A stretch of DNA of 64,000 bases from Paraglaciecola sp030730205 (GTDB lineage Bacteria; Pseudomonadota; Gammaproteobacteria; Enterobacterales; Alteromonadaceae), in assembly GCF_052119645.1 (NCBI RefSeq), contig NZ_JBGQOM010000001.1, forward strand, positions 496,001 to 560,000, given 5' to 3'. Under the pieces are notes generated by a model that did no database searches, was not told where the DNA came from, and saw only the letters and a program-made list of their open reading frames with translations. Numbering within the stretch: the stretch's first letter is position 1; each line of letters begins with the position of its first letter. Below are positions 1 through 8,708 of the stretch, piece after piece. The position numbers and the translations under genes are program-made.

Positions 1-1
1 A

Positions 2-55
2 AAGGAACTCGGACTGGATCTGTTGCCTACTAGTTCATTAAAAAATAAGTCATAA
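2..55 (+). CDS. possible 3' end of a gene entering from the left
   Basis: One frame is open from base 2 and ends at a TAA at 53-55, giving a 17-residue tail ending LPTSSLKNKS. It could be the C-terminus of a gene that starts outside the window. The other two forward frames stop slightly earlier, so the support is only the open frame. The product cannot be named. Confidence 0.3.
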   Translation, partial: KELGLDLLPTSSLKNKS

Positions 56-506
56 TTCATGCCTTAGGGGTATAAAGTAGGGTACCCAATATTTAAATTA
101 TTTTAATTTAATTGTATATCAATCACTTAAGTTAAATATGGGCGGCATGATGTAAAATCATTCATCCCAAAGCCCAGCTTTGAGATCTCAGCTGCTTTTG
201 CAGTGAAGAATAAGGAACCCGCTTCGGCGGGTTTTTTATTGCTGACAAAATGAGCATTGCTTTTGTGCGAGATGCTTTAGCTGCGACGCTTTTTGTATGG
301 ATTCGCGGCAAGGTAATAGACTGTGCTGCGAGCACTTGTTCGCCATACAATATTTCATGTTTCGACTACAGGACAGCCATGTTAATTCTTTTTAACCTAT
401 CGGCCGGCATTTTCGTGCACTTTTAACTTACAAAAGAGAGTCAATTGAAAATTTAGCGTTCCCTGCAATACTCTTTGTGAACTGCTAAATAATCAAGGAT
501 ATTGAG
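56..506. other. 451-base gap with one strong terminator
   Basis: No convincing gene. A short minus-strand open frame over 162-350 runs straight through the terminator hairpin and looks accidental. The plus strand holds a strong UUCG-type terminator at 216-240, about 160 bases past the stop at 55. The transcript ending there is therefore either a long 3' UTR or a small RNA starting in the AT-rich stretch 90-150. From 241 to 506 I see only the Shine-Dalgarno region (AAGGA near 495) of the next gene. Confidence 0.5.
216..240 (+). terminator. Rho-independent terminator with UUCG loop
   Basis: Stem AACCCGC (216-222), loop TTCG (223-226), stem GCGGGTT (227-233), then a T run. This is a textbook strong intrinsic terminator on the plus strand. 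Confidence 0.9.
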
Positions 507-1127
507 ATGAGTGAATCGGTTTCTCTACAAACGCCACCGCCTAAAGATCCTGACACCCGTCATTGGCGTTGGGGGCAATTTCATTTTTTTCTATCGATCG
601 TCGTCATACTCCTTGCCTATTACTATGGTCTAAAATACTTTTTACATCTTTTATATCAGTCAGTTGAAATTCATAACTCTGTGGCAAAAGATGATCGCGC
701 TATCACTATTATCTTTCTTCAACAGCTTTTTTGTTTAGGTTTGCTGGGCGGAGCAATGCACTGCCACGTATTTATCGCCAAAGAATTTAACCAATATCAT
801 CGTGAAAAAGATATTTCTAATGCGCCCATGGCAATAGATTTTTTAGGTTATATCATGCAGATCATTGGAGGTGGACTGACAGGTGTTATCCTGTTTTTTG
901 CGTTAAAAACAGGACTAGTGGTTGTTACTTCAGGCTCTACCGCTCAGGTAACAGACATGCCTGCTACGTTGACTCCCTACGCCGAATGGCTTATTGCTTT
1001 TGCTGGCGGATTAGGCACACATCATGTGAAAGCTTTTCTTGATAAATTTGGCCAATCTTCTACGGGGGCACAGGGTAAATACGGTAATGAGAAAAATGGT
1101 AAGGCATCACAAGACAAACCGAAATAA
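507..1127 (+). CDS. hypothetical multi-pass membrane protein
   Basis: A 206-residue protein that I do not recognise. Hydrophobic stretches at about 27-48, 68-90, 108-137 and 155-172 suggest four membrane segments, preceded by a polar proline-rich N-terminus. The C-terminal 30 residues are very polar and rich in Lys, Gly and Gln, so they are probably a cytoplasmic tail. AAGGA about 10 bases before the ATG supports the start. No catalytic motif is visible. It stands alone, with 144 bases to the next gene on the same strand, so the context gives no hint of a role. Confidence 0.75.
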   Translation: MSESVSLQTPPPKDPDTRHWRWGQFHFFLSIVVILLAYYYGLKYFLHLLYQSVEIHNSVAKDDRAITIIFLQQLFCLGLLGGAMHCHVFIAKEFNQYHREKDISNAPMAIDFLGYIMQIIGGGLTGVILFFALKTGLVVVTSGSTAQVTDMPATLTPYAEWLIAFAGGLGTHHVKAFLDKFGQSSTGAQGKYGNEKNGKASQDKPK

Positions 1128-1271
1128 TCCAACCCTGTTAAACTCACGTATAGTGAAGGGTAAGAGCAGTAATCACCTTAATTAGCGCGCTGACAACTTA
1201 GTATAACTGCAGATAAATAATCCACACATTTATGCTAAGCTGCGCGTCCTCCTGGAAAAATGGAACCTAAA

Positions 1272-1709
1272 ATGTCCTTGTTAAAATTCATAAGCCTTGT
1301 TGTCGTAATGTTGTGGGGAACACTGTCGTACGGCAGTCACGTTTATGCTCAAGAACCGGTAGCAAAAATAACGGCGAGTAAAAGTGTTAAAACAACAATG
1401 AAATCCATGTCATTAACCTATAGGCAGGCAATGCTCGCAACCGAAACTGATACAATGTTGAGCTTGGTCATCCAGCTACAGCAACTCGTTGCGTCAGTGC
1501 AGTTAGTTCAATTTGACGCCAAGCGACAATCAATATTGCAGCAAGGCTTAGCTGAAGTGCAATTGCAACTGGATTTGGTCCAAGCAAGCTTAGCAAACGG
1601 TGATATCACCAGTGCAAAACAGCGGTTAGAAAAAGTGGATGAGTTAAAAAAACAGTACCATAAAGAACGTAGTCCAAGTATTTGGCAGTTAATTTTTGGC
1701 CGTGGTTAA
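1272..1709 (+). CDS. secreted cytochrome b562-like helical protein
   Basis: The preferred start is the second in-frame ATG (1272), since GGA lies 7 bases upstream; an ATG at 1260 would add four residues. Residues 1-26 form a signal peptide with likely cleavage after SHVYA. The mature part is almost all amphipathic helix, rich in Gln and Leu. Its C-terminal half (ASLANGDITSAKQRLEKV, ending in KKQYHKE) resembles the last helix of the periplasmic cytochrome b562 family, including the YH where the haem-ligand His sits. Met residues near the mature N-terminus could supply the second ligand. The family match is by eye. An unrelated helical periplasmic protein is possible. Confidence 0.55.
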   Translation: MSLLKFISLVVVMLWGTLSYGSHVYAQEPVAKITASKSVKTTMKSMSLTYRQAMLATETDTMLSLVIQLQQLVASVQLVQFDAKRQSILQQGLAEVQLQLDLVQASLANGDITSAKQRLEKVDELKKQYHKERSPSIWQLIFGRG

Positions 1710-1730
1710 AAACTTGTTTTTAATTTTTTA
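1706..1730 (+). terminator. weak AT-rich terminator
   Basis: TTAAAAA (1706-1712) pairs with TTTTTAA (1717-1723) around the loop CTTG and is followed by six T. It overlaps the stop codon of the preceding gene. The stem is all A-T, so it would be weak. Confidence 0.35.
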
Positions 1731-1953
1731 TCCTCTCAAACCTTTATGCTAGGTTTAAAAAAACGTATAGCCATGCAACTAACCAACAAAGCGTTTTGAT
1801 CGTGGCCTATCTTATTAAGAGCTAAGTAACATTCTGCTCCTTGTAATCTATGCCAATCAGGTTAGAGAGTTAACTTTTACTGCACCAACACACTGACGCT
1901 TCGCTGATACGATTAATCAGGATAATTGAGCAAAGTGTTCATGTGAAAAACGA

Positions 1954-2130
1954 TTATTCACTCCGTGTTGCTTGAGCGTCTTCTTCGCCTTCTTCAGCCA
2001 ATGCCGCTAGTTTTGCCCTTTCAGCTTTAGAGATATAGGCGCTCTTTTTGGCAGGGTTGTTTTTCGCTTTTGCTGCTTTGATGCGCTGTTTGTGGATTTG
2101 GGTTAACTTCTTTTTTCTGTTCATGGACAT
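1954..2130 (-). CDS. small basic protein, DUF2986 family
   Basis: A 56-58 residue reading frame. The start is either ATG at 2130 or the in-frame ATG at 2124 (MNRKKKLTQIHKQRIKAA). The N-terminal half is strongly basic. It is followed by a KSAYISKAERAKL segment and an acidic tail (EEGEEDAQ). This pattern matches the short DUF2986 proteins of Shewanella, Vibrio and Alteromonas, whose function is unknown. The basic/acidic layout suggests nucleic-acid or ribosome contact, but that is only inference. It is divergent from the YggL gene, 212 bases away. Confidence 0.7.
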   Translation of the reverse strand: MSMNRKKKLTQIHKQRIKAAKAKNNPAKKSAYISKAERAKLAALAEEGEEDAQATRSE

Positions 2131-2342
2131 ATCTTATTTTTGAGAGCAAAACACTGAATTTGGGATAAAACGACTCTTCCCAATTTTGACGCCATTATAG
2201 CCCATTCATTGTCGCCTGCAGTTTTTACTTCAGGACAAATTTTAAAAAGCTGGTAGTATGCGCGCCATTCGCGCCCCAACTGGTAGACTCTCTTTCAGAA
2301 TCAGTGGCCGATTTACTCTTTTTATTTTTTATAGGTAATAAC

Positions 2343-2681
2343 ATGTCAGAAACCATTATCAGAAACAGACGTTTAAGAAAGAAACTTTATTTGGAAGAGT
2401 TTGCTATCTTAGGGTTTGAATTTAGCTTCACCTTAACCAGCTCATCAGGCGCTGATTACGAACAATTTTTTACAAGCTTTGCAGCGTTTGTTGATAAACA
2501 ACATCTTTATATTACCCTTGAAAACGATGGCAAGTCGTTTCAAGGTTCAGCAACATCAGCTGATCGCTATGGTAATGCCACAGAAAAAGACCGTGCGGAT
2601 ATTGAAGCACTGTTAAGTTCTCATGCCATTGTCACTGACTTAAAGGTTGGGTCTTTGGTAGACGCATTCTACGAAATGTAA
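2343..2681 (+). CDS. yggL: YggL family 50S ribosome-binding protein
   Basis: The 112-residue form starting at ATG 2343 (AGGT just upstream) is close to the E. coli YggL length of 108. The open frame could extend to 2304, but the upstream part is hydrophobic and lacks a ribosome site. The family signature is visible at the N-terminus: NRRLRKKLYLEEFAILGFEF. E. coli YggL (DUF469) is reported to associate with the 50S subunit. The central part also follows the family pattern, including an acidic stretch near the C-terminus. It appears to be monocistronic. Confidence 0.88.
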   Translation: MSETIIRNRRLRKKLYLEEFAILGFEFSFTLTSSSGADYEQFFTSFAAFVDKQHLYITLENDGKSFQGSATSADRYGNATEKDRADIEALLSSHAIVTDLKVGSLVDAFYEM

Positions 2682-2745
2682 AATTGTGTGGAGTCGATAT
2701 TAAGTTATTGCGTAGTCGCGTTAGTTTGATATCGAGTCCAATGCC

Positions 2746-2892
2746 TCAAGGGTTATCCGCTTTAATACCATACCCCGCTGTAATTCTATCCATCATTAAC
2801 TTTGATTTAATATAAACATCTACCAATTCAGTCCCATAACACCCTTGAATATAAAATGCGTTCTTGTCATCACTAAATTCTATACACTTCAT
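2746..2892 (-). CDS. short orphan reading frame, possibly a gene remnant
   Basis: A 48-codon frame from ATG 2892 to TGA 2746 encodes a plausible soluble peptide with two Cys (KCIEFSDDKNAFYIQGCYGT) ending KADNP. An in-frame stop lies just upstream, and no Shine-Dalgarno site is obvious. It lies back to back with a decayed NIPSNAP gene, so it may be the surviving 3' part of another broken gene. No family is recognised. Confidence 0.25.
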   Translation of the reverse strand: MKCIEFSDDKNAFYIQGCYGTELVDVYIKSKLMMDRITAGYGIKADNP

Positions 2893-2932
2893 TGACGTAC
2901 ATTTTTGTCATGTTTAAAGAGGGGCTCCAACT

Positions 2933-3356
2933 ATGCGCTCACCTTCAATATGCACACGCAACTTACCCAACACCTTAATCGCCTTAATGTTATTCACCGA
3001 AAATTCATTTATATCTGCTGCAGAGTCCCAGTAGGTCTATGAGTTACGAGCTTACCACACCTATGAAAGCAATTTAGCCGCTCTACAAAAACCGGTTTAG
3101 AAAGCACACCCATAACATTTTTGAGCGTTTTGGTATGACAGTAGTCGCTTATTGGATCCCCCTAGTGAACCCCAGAGTGACACGCTTATTTACACTACGG
3201 AACATAACAGTGAAGCCGAAGCGCAACAAAATGGTAAAAATTTTTGTTCACGATCCTGAATGGGTTGAGGCGTATCAAGCTTCTATTGTGGAAGGGGTTT
3301 ATTTAAGCGGTTTGATGTGGTATTTCAGCAAAACTGTCTTTTCACCCCAGCCATAA
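2933..3356 (+). pseudogene. NIPSNAP family protein, decayed
   Basis: Conceptual translation with frame changes gives a secreted NIPSNAP-domain protein. It has an N-terminal signal-like segment (MRSPSICTRNLP, then LIALMLF), a stop after AAESQ, the NIPSNAP opening VYELRAYHTYESNLAAL, and a stop after KPV. A shift then gives FERFGMTVVAYWIPLVNP, another shift gives DTLIYTTEHNSEAEAQQ, and the last gives VHDPEWVEAYQAS and a C-terminus ending in TVFSP. These are consecutive NIPSNAP blocks in the right order. At least two nonsense codons and three frame changes separate them, so the gene is dead. The only long intact frame, 3135-3356, is a mosaic of true and shifted reading. Confidence 0.8.
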
Positions 3357-3413
3357 GCCAGTCAGCAATCAAGAATCAGTTAAGCGGGCAACAAATAGCC
3401 ACTATTTGGAGTT

Positions 3414-4184
3414 TCAAGGCTGTTCCACCAACTTAGATCGCCAATTATTGCGGATATTGGGCAGTGTGCCGTTTTGTTCTAAATCCTGCATTGAGGCACT
3501 TAAGGTTTCTACTATGTCTCGGTCAGTATCAATACTGCAGGCTAGGTGAAAATCTAACTGAAGCTCATCAATTTCAAGTAAATTTTGATATTGTTGAATA
3601 TCTTCACTGCGCTTCAAACGATAGCGAATTAAATCATCATTAATGATCACTAAATCTATATTGCGGCTGGGAACCTCTAATAAAGTCAACAAGGAATCAT
3701 AGTTACTCGTCGCATAGAGATTACTGTTTTCTTCAAACCCTTTTGATAGTAAAAATTGATGAGTGACGTCGTCTTGAATAACCGCGGTTCTAAATTTTTT
3801 GGCATCTTCAACACTAGCCAGGGGAATGTCTTTGCGCCGCTTTAAGGAGTAAAACGAACTAGTGGCGCTCGCAATGTGGCCAATCCATTGAAATTGAGTT
3901 TCACGGATTGGTAAACGAGCTAAGGAATATATACAGGTATTGTGTTCTTGAACCGCACGTTTAAAGGCTAATGACCATGGGTGAACATCGATTGTATATT
4001 GATAAGGAGAGGCTCGAAGCGTTGCCTCTACTATTTCGGTAGAGAGTCCGCTGATAGACGTTTTATCAACGATTTGGAAGGGTGCTAAATGTTCCGTAAC
4101 TATAGTAAGGCGCGTAGCAAATACATCGCCAATTATCAACAATGCAGAACCCAAGCAAGCGCTAAAATAGTATTTCAAAATCAA
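3414..4184 (-). CDS. periplasmic solute-binding protein, SBP_bac_3 type
   Basis: 256 residues with a signal peptide at 1-23 (cleavage near DVFA). The family-3 binding fold then follows: LTIVTEHLAPFQIVD, GLSTEIVEATL, and WSLAFKRAVQEHN with the aromatic/Arg pocket pattern. No permease or ATPase gene is adjacent. Stand-alone proteins of this kind in Alteromonadales often serve as sensory or accessory binding proteins, and the ligand cannot be predicted. It is followed on the same strand by a GGDEF-EAL gene across a 192-base gap, which allows but does not prove a shared sensory role. Confidence 0.75.
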   Translation of the reverse strand: MILKYYFSACLGSALLIIGDVFATRLTIVTEHLAPFQIVDKTSISGLSTEIVEATLRASPYQYTIDVHPWSLAFKRAVQEHNTCIYSLARLPIRETQFQWIGHIASATSSFYSLKRRKDIPLASVEDAKKFRTAVIQDDVTHQFLLSKGFEENSNLYATSNYDSLLTLLEVPSRNIDLVIINDDLIRYRLKRSEDIQQYQNLLEIDELQLDFHLACSIDTDRDIVETLSASMQDLEQNGTLPNIRNNWRSKLVEQP

Positions 4185-4376
4185 GTTGCCTTGTGTTGTT
4201 TGGCAAAGCGTAAAAGTATATGGTTTTAGAAATCAAGAAATAGCTAGATGTACCCTAAATCTGCATATAGTTAAAGCATAAATTAACTAACACGGGTTAA
4301 TAACATTTATGGTGTAAAGCTTATGAGGATAAGAAAAGAGCAGAGCTAGCGGTGTTGCTTCATAAGGCTTAACTTA

Positions 4377-5981
4377 TCATTTTACTAACAATACTGCGCT
4401 CTGCTGGTCATATTGTTGCACGAAGTAAACAAAGTCATCTCTTCGCTGTGGCTTGCTGTAGTAATAACCTTGGACAAAATCACAACCTAAATCTGTTAAC
4501 AAATTTGCGGTTTCTGCGTCTTCAACGCCTTCGGCAACAATGTTGCAGCCAAGATTTTGAGCTAAATAAATCGTTGATTTAACAATGGCGAGATCAGCAT
4601 TACTGTTGGCAATATTGCGAATAAAGGAGCGGTCGATTTTGATTTGTCCTACCGGAAGATCTCGTAACAAGGCTAGAGAAGAGTAACCTGTACCAAAATC
4701 ATCAATACTAAACACTAAACCGGCTTCTGAAATTTGCTGCATAGTATTTTTGACCTGAGCAATATCAGTCATCATGGCGCTCTCGGTCACTTCTAACATC
4801 AATTTATGGTCTTTCATGGCATGTTTTGTCAACACCTTACGTACCTTAGACACAATCATTGGATCCTGTAAGTCTTTAACAGATAAATTGATATGAATAC
4901 AAAGTTCTAAGCCAGATCCGCTAAAGGATTCGATATCTTCAGACACTCGCTGCATAACCCACTCAGTAATGCGATTGATGAGTGCACTTTGCTCCGCAAC
5001 TTTAATAAATTTATCTGGTGCAATATAGCTACCGTCTGCTTGTGGCCAACGAAGTAAAGCCTCTGCTCCGTGGATGCTATTCGTTGAAAGGTCAATGATA
5101 GGTTGATACCACAATTCAAATTTTTCTAAGGAGATTGCCTCTTTTAATTGAGCGGCGATATGGACTTTCTCTGCGGCCCCACTTTCCAAACTTTCATCGT
5201 ATTCAGTATATAAATTTGAGTGTTTTTTACTGGCATACATCGCAAGATCGCCTTGCTGCAACAACACGCCGATAGATTGACCATTCTCAGGGAAATGGGT
5301 TACCCCAATACTGGCACTGACACTTAATTCGTAATCTTCAATTTCAAAGGTTGTTTCTAAGCTATGATGAATAATATCAACAATGTGGCGGGTATGCGCA
5401 CTTTCATCTTTCGTTGAAACAATGGCAAATTCATCGCCACCAAGACGAAAGAGCTGTATATCAGAGGGAAGCGCTTGCTTAAGTTTTTGTCCAACTCGAA
5501 TCAATAATAAATCGCCAACATAATGACCTAATGCATCATTTATTTGTTTAAATCGATTAAGGTCCAGAATTAAAAGACTAAAGTACCGTCGTGCATCGAT
5601 GTGCTCCTGTAAGCAATCCATCAAAAACTTTCGATTGGGCAAACCCGTCAAGCTATCGTGTAAGGCATTACTACGCTCAGCGGCAGCAGATTGTTCAAGT
5701 TTATTTAAGCTGGATAAACTAAAGCGAACCACTAAAGCAACGAAACAGGCTCCAGCAAACATAATGGTAGAAACCATTACATCGGCAGCATTAAGGCTCG
5801 ACTGCAGAAAAAAGTAATAAGAAACGCCAAGATAACCCGCAATAAAAAACAGGACTAAAGCCCGCAGCACACGCCACCCTGCGTTATTATCTGTCTTATA
5901 AATATGGTTAACCGGACCAAGGCTGAACAATAACAAAATAGTACCAAGCAAAATTATCGACAAAGCAAACACATGCAACAC
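4377..5981 (-). CDS. membrane GGDEF-EAL c-di-GMP turnover protein
   Basis: 534 residues. Three membrane segments lie at about 3-21, 38-58 and 66-88. A GGDEF domain follows at about 105-270 with an intact GGDEF at 181-185. The residues before it (LPSDIQLFRL) lack the RxxD inhibitory site. An EAL domain covers about 285-530 with EAL at 307-309, DDFGTGYSS, the EGVE motif and a QGYYYSKP end. Both the cyclase and phosphodiesterase signatures look complete. The net activity could be either one, with EAL proteins of this layout commonly acting as phosphodiesterases. There is no periplasmic sensor domain of note. Confidence 0.92.
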   Translation of the reverse strand: MLHVFALSIILLGTILLLFSLGPVNHIYKTDNNAGWRVLRALVLFFIAGYLGVSYYFFLQSSLNAADVMVSTIMFAGACFVALVVRFSLSSLNKLEQSAAAERSNALHDSLTGLPNRKFLMDCLQEHIDARRYFSLLILDLNRFKQINDALGHYVGDLLLIRVGQKLKQALPSDIQLFRLGGDEFAIVSTKDESAHTRHIVDIIHHSLETTFEIEDYELSVSASIGVTHFPENGQSIGVLLQQGDLAMYASKKHSNLYTEYDESLESGAAEKVHIAAQLKEAISLEKFELWYQPIIDLSTNSIHGAEALLRWPQADGSYIAPDKFIKVAEQSALINRITEWVMQRVSEDIESFSGSGLELCIHINLSVKDLQDPMIVSKVRKVLTKHAMKDHKLMLEVTESAMMTDIAQVKNTMQQISEAGLVFSIDDFGTGYSSLALLRDLPVGQIKIDRSFIRNIANSNADLAIVKSTIYLAQNLGCNIVAEGVEDAETANLLTDLGCDFVQGYYYSKPQRRDDFVYFVQQYDQQSAVLLVK

Positions 5982-6185
5982 AGGGGCAACCTCTTACTTC
6001 GGGCTCTATTTATGCTTTATTAACGACAGGCTAATAAAGCGTAGTAGAAGTAATGTAGTCGAGATTTGAAAGAAGCAATAGCAAAAACAGAGCAGACTAG
6101 TTAGCCCACTCAATTTTACTTAAACCAAGTGCCTAACATGCGCAATACTTGAACAAAAACATGGTTCAATGAAGTGAGTCAGCTC

Positions 6186-6968
6186 TTAGTTAACCAAGGT
6201 AGTACCGCCATCTACCGGAATTATTTGGCCAGTGATAAATCCCCCCGCCTGACTGGCAAGCATGATTGCAACCCCCGCTATATCACTCGCTTTACCCCAA
6301 CGGCGCATAGGAATCGTTTGCAATTCCTCCTCAAACGCAGCCTTATCTTCACTCAAAAACTCGGTCATTTTAGAATAAAAACGTCCGGGAGCAATGGCGT
6401 TAACCCGAATATGAGCTGCTGCCAGTTCATTCGCTAGTATGCGTGTTGCTTGATGAATAGCGGTTTTAGAAATAGCATAACTAAAATTATCTAGGCCATT
6501 GCCAACAATACCCGCTATTGAGCCAATATTAATGACTGATGAGGTATCGTTTGTCGACGCATTTTTTGCTAATAAAGGGCTTAAGGCTTGGGTTAAAAAG
6601 AAAGGACTTTTCACGTTCAAGTCCATGACCTTATCCCATCCCTTCTCTGGGAACTGTCCAAATGGTGCTCCCCACGCAGTGCCCGCGTTATTCACCAATA
6701 CATCGAGGTGAGTTTCACGTTGCTGAAGTTGTTCGACTAGCTGCGTTAAGCCCTCAGCAGTGCCAATATCACCAGGCAATGCAATACACTCACCAAACTG
6801 GCTTAACTCTTGTGCAGCAGTCATACAGGCTTCGGCTTTTCGAGCGGTAATGTAAACCCGTTTTGCACCGGCTTGCAAAAAACCTTGAGCAATATAGGCT
6901 CCTAAACCTCGTGAACCGCCTGTAACCAGACAAACTTTATCCTGCATAGAAAATAACGTATCGATCAT
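6186..6968 (-). CDS. SDR family NAD(P)-dependent oxidoreductase
   Basis: 260 residues, the classical short-chain dehydrogenase length. The cofactor motif TGGSRGLG is near residue 16, NNAG near 90, the active-site Ser is in NIGSIAG, and YAISK carries the catalytic Tyr and Lys. The ending (GQIIPVDGGTTLVN) is typical. GGAGAGG upstream of the ATG is a strong ribosome site. The substrate is unknown; the fold is shared with 3-oxoacyl-ACP reductases and sugar dehydrogenases. It is transcribed alone, between a GGDEF-EAL gene and a metal permease operon. Confidence 0.9.
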   Translation of the reverse strand: MIDTLFSMQDKVCLVTGGSRGLGAYIAQGFLQAGAKRVYITARKAEACMTAAQELSQFGECIALPGDIGTAEGLTQLVEQLQQRETHLDVLVNNAGTAWGAPFGQFPEKGWDKVMDLNVKSPFFLTQALSPLLAKNASTNDTSSVINIGSIAGIVGNGLDNFSYAISKTAIHQATRILANELAAAHIRVNAIAPGRFYSKMTEFLSEDKAAFEEELQTIPMRRWGKASDIAGVAIMLASQAGGFITGQIIPVDGGTTLVN

Positions 6969-7157
6969 ACCAGCCTCTCCTTTTGAGCTTTTTAGACTAA
7001 CAAAAGATAACTTAATTGCGCTATTTATTAACGTGATATGTCAGCCTGCCCGTCGCTTATACACTTTGCATTCCCGGCCTTGCTAGCCGTTGAAATGCAC
7101 TCAAAGCCAAACAAATTAGCTGGCTGAGAGAGTTTCAGTGAGCACAAACCACTCCAT

Positions 7158-8192
7158 TTAATGTTCGCAACAGGCTTTTTGTGATGGCATCCAACGTTTG
7201 TATAGCTGGTATGAAATAAGGCCGGCTAAGACAAGGGCACTAAACTGATATAAAGTACTGACCATTTCACTGTGTTCGCCCATATTCAATTGTAACTGCC
7301 ATGAAAACAGCTCAAACAGGTAATCTAATATGAGGCCAGCGGCTAAGGCACTCAACACGATACTGGCTAAATATAAGACCAGCTCTCGATTACCTAACTC
7401 TTTTCGAATTACCATCAAAGTGGCGATATTCGTTGCAGGTCCAGTTAACATGAAAACAAGCGCGGCACCCGGCGTAATCCCCGATAATAAAAGCCCTACA
7501 GCGATAGGAGTGGAAGCAGTTGCACAAACGTACATAGGGATTGAAATCAACACCACCACTAACATTGCTAAAACGCCTTGACCATATTGTGCTAAAAAAC
7601 CAGCGGGTACAAATGTCGTCACTGCGGCAGCAAAAAATAATCCAATTAGTAACCACACCATAAAGTCACGCAATAATTGACCAAAACCAAAGGTAAATAC
7701 CGACTTCAGCTGCTCCCATTTAGTCGGTTTTGCGGGCGGCTTATTACTGCAACATGAACTACTTTTTTGAGGCTCTACCTTTTTAACTGGCCGAGTGTCT
7801 GAGACACCAAACCATTGGATCATCATGCCAGCAACAATAGCTGAACATATAGCGGCAATAGGTCTAGCAATAGCCATTACCGGTCCCATCAACGCATAAG
7901 TAATGCCGATTGAATCAACACCTGTTTCTGGGGTCGCGACTAAAAAACTGGCAGTGCTGGCCTTGCCTGCCCCACTACGACGTATGCCCATAGCAACCGG
8001 GATGACTGAACAAGAACAAAGTGGTAACGGTGCGCCAATAATAGCAGCGTTAAACACGGAGCCTTTTTCACCCAGCACCTTTTCAATCAGACGAGGAGGT
8101 ACACACTGGTGAATTATTCCCGCAATTAGCATACCCAACAATAGATAAGGCGCTGACTCAATAAAAAGCTGAACAAAATTTTCGACAAACAT
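7158..8192 (-). CDS. SO_0444-type Cu/Zn efflux permease
   Basis: A 344-residue polytopic membrane protein of the DUF318 / ArsP_1 permease family. The diagnostic block PLCSCSVIPVAMGIRRSG (around residue 56) leads into SFLVATPETGVDS. A second conserved block (STPIAVGLLLSGITPGA) lies in the C-terminal half. A cytoplasmic loop contains SSCCSNK and the C-terminus ends KACCEH, both candidate soft-metal ligands. The gene starts one base after the MerR regulator stop, so the two are co-transcribed. In Shewanella this pair is annotated as a Cu/Zn efflux transporter with its regulator. The metal is inferred from that family name, not shown here. Confidence 0.85.
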   Translation of the reverse strand: MFVENFVQLFIESAPYLLLGMLIAGIIHQCVPPRLIEKVLGEKGSVFNAAIIGAPLPLCSCSVIPVAMGIRRSGAGKASTASFLVATPETGVDSIGITYALMGPVMAIARPIAAICSAIVAGMMIQWFGVSDTRPVKKVEPQKSSSCCSNKPPAKPTKWEQLKSVFTFGFGQLLRDFMVWLLIGLFFAAAVTTFVPAGFLAQYGQGVLAMLVVVLISIPMYVCATASTPIAVGLLLSGITPGAALVFMLTGPATNIATLMVIRKELGNRELVLYLASIVLSALAAGLILDYLFELFSWQLQLNMGEHSEMVSTLYQFSALVLAGLISYQLYKRWMPSQKACCEH

Positions 8193-8193
8193 C

Positions 8194-8595
8194 TTAACTA
8201 TCTCCTTCTAACGTAGAAATAATCGTACAAAATTCAGCACTTTCAGGGCCTCCGCAACAATATTTCTCGAGGTCAATTAAGGTCGTTTGCATGTTTTTTA
8301 ATTGGCTTATTTGTTGAGAGATTTCTTCTATTTTATTGCGCGTAATTAACTTTGCTTCAGCACAAGCATGCTGATCTTTGTTATCTTTAATCGCTAAGAG
8401 GGCGCTGGTTTCAGCCAAACTAAAACCACTTTCTTTACAGGCTAAAATAAACTTAGTTGTAGCAACATCTTCTTGCGTGTATTCACGGTAATTATTTTGA
8501 TTTCGTTGAGAAGGGCTCAATAAACCTGCCTTTTCGTAATATCGTAAGGTATGGGCACTTATCCCGACTTTTTTAGCAAGCTCACTAATTTTCAT
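8194..8595 (-). CDS. MerR family metal-responsive regulator (ZntR/CueR-like)
   Basis: 133 residues. The N-terminal winged helix is classic MerR (KISELAKKVGISAHTLRYYEKAGLL). A dimerisation helix follows, then a C-terminal metal-binding loop CCGGPESAEFC that carries three Cys. It is the first gene of a two-gene operon with the permease. A MerR-type promoter lies 35-66 bases upstream, so the protein is likely to regulate its own operon. The Cys pattern favours a soft metal (Zn, Cu, Cd or Pb). The exact metal is not decidable from sequence. Confidence 0.9.
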   Translation of the reverse strand: MKISELAKKVGISAHTLRYYEKAGLLSPSQRNQNNYREYTQEDVATTKFILACKESGFSLAETSALLAIKDNKDQHACAEAKLITRNKIEEISQQISQLKNMQTTLIDLEKYCCGGPESAEFCTIISTLEGDS

Positions 8596-8629
8596 TACTA
8601 ATTACACTGATAGAGTTTTTGTGAAGACC

Positions 8630-8661
8630 ATCATAAACCTTAGAGTATGCTCGAAGGTCAA
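8630..8661 (-). promoter_or_regulatory. MerR-type promoter and operator
   Basis: On the minus strand, a -35 TTGACC (8661-8656) and a -10 TATGAT (8635-8630) are separated by 20 bases, the overlong spacer typical of MerR-controlled promoters. A perfect dyad fills the spacer at 8637-8658: ACCTT-N-GAG-N4-CTC-N-AAGGT. It lies directly upstream of the MerR gene and would drive both operon genes. Confidence 0.8.
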
Positions 8662-8708
8662 GCATTTTAAAACATCGATATCTCGGCAGTCGAGCTTAAT
8701 AGAGTCAT

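Noticed and set aside
162..350. 62-codon minus-strand open frame near the left end
   Set aside because: It runs through the strong terminator hairpin at 216-240 and has no ribosome site, so it is accidental.
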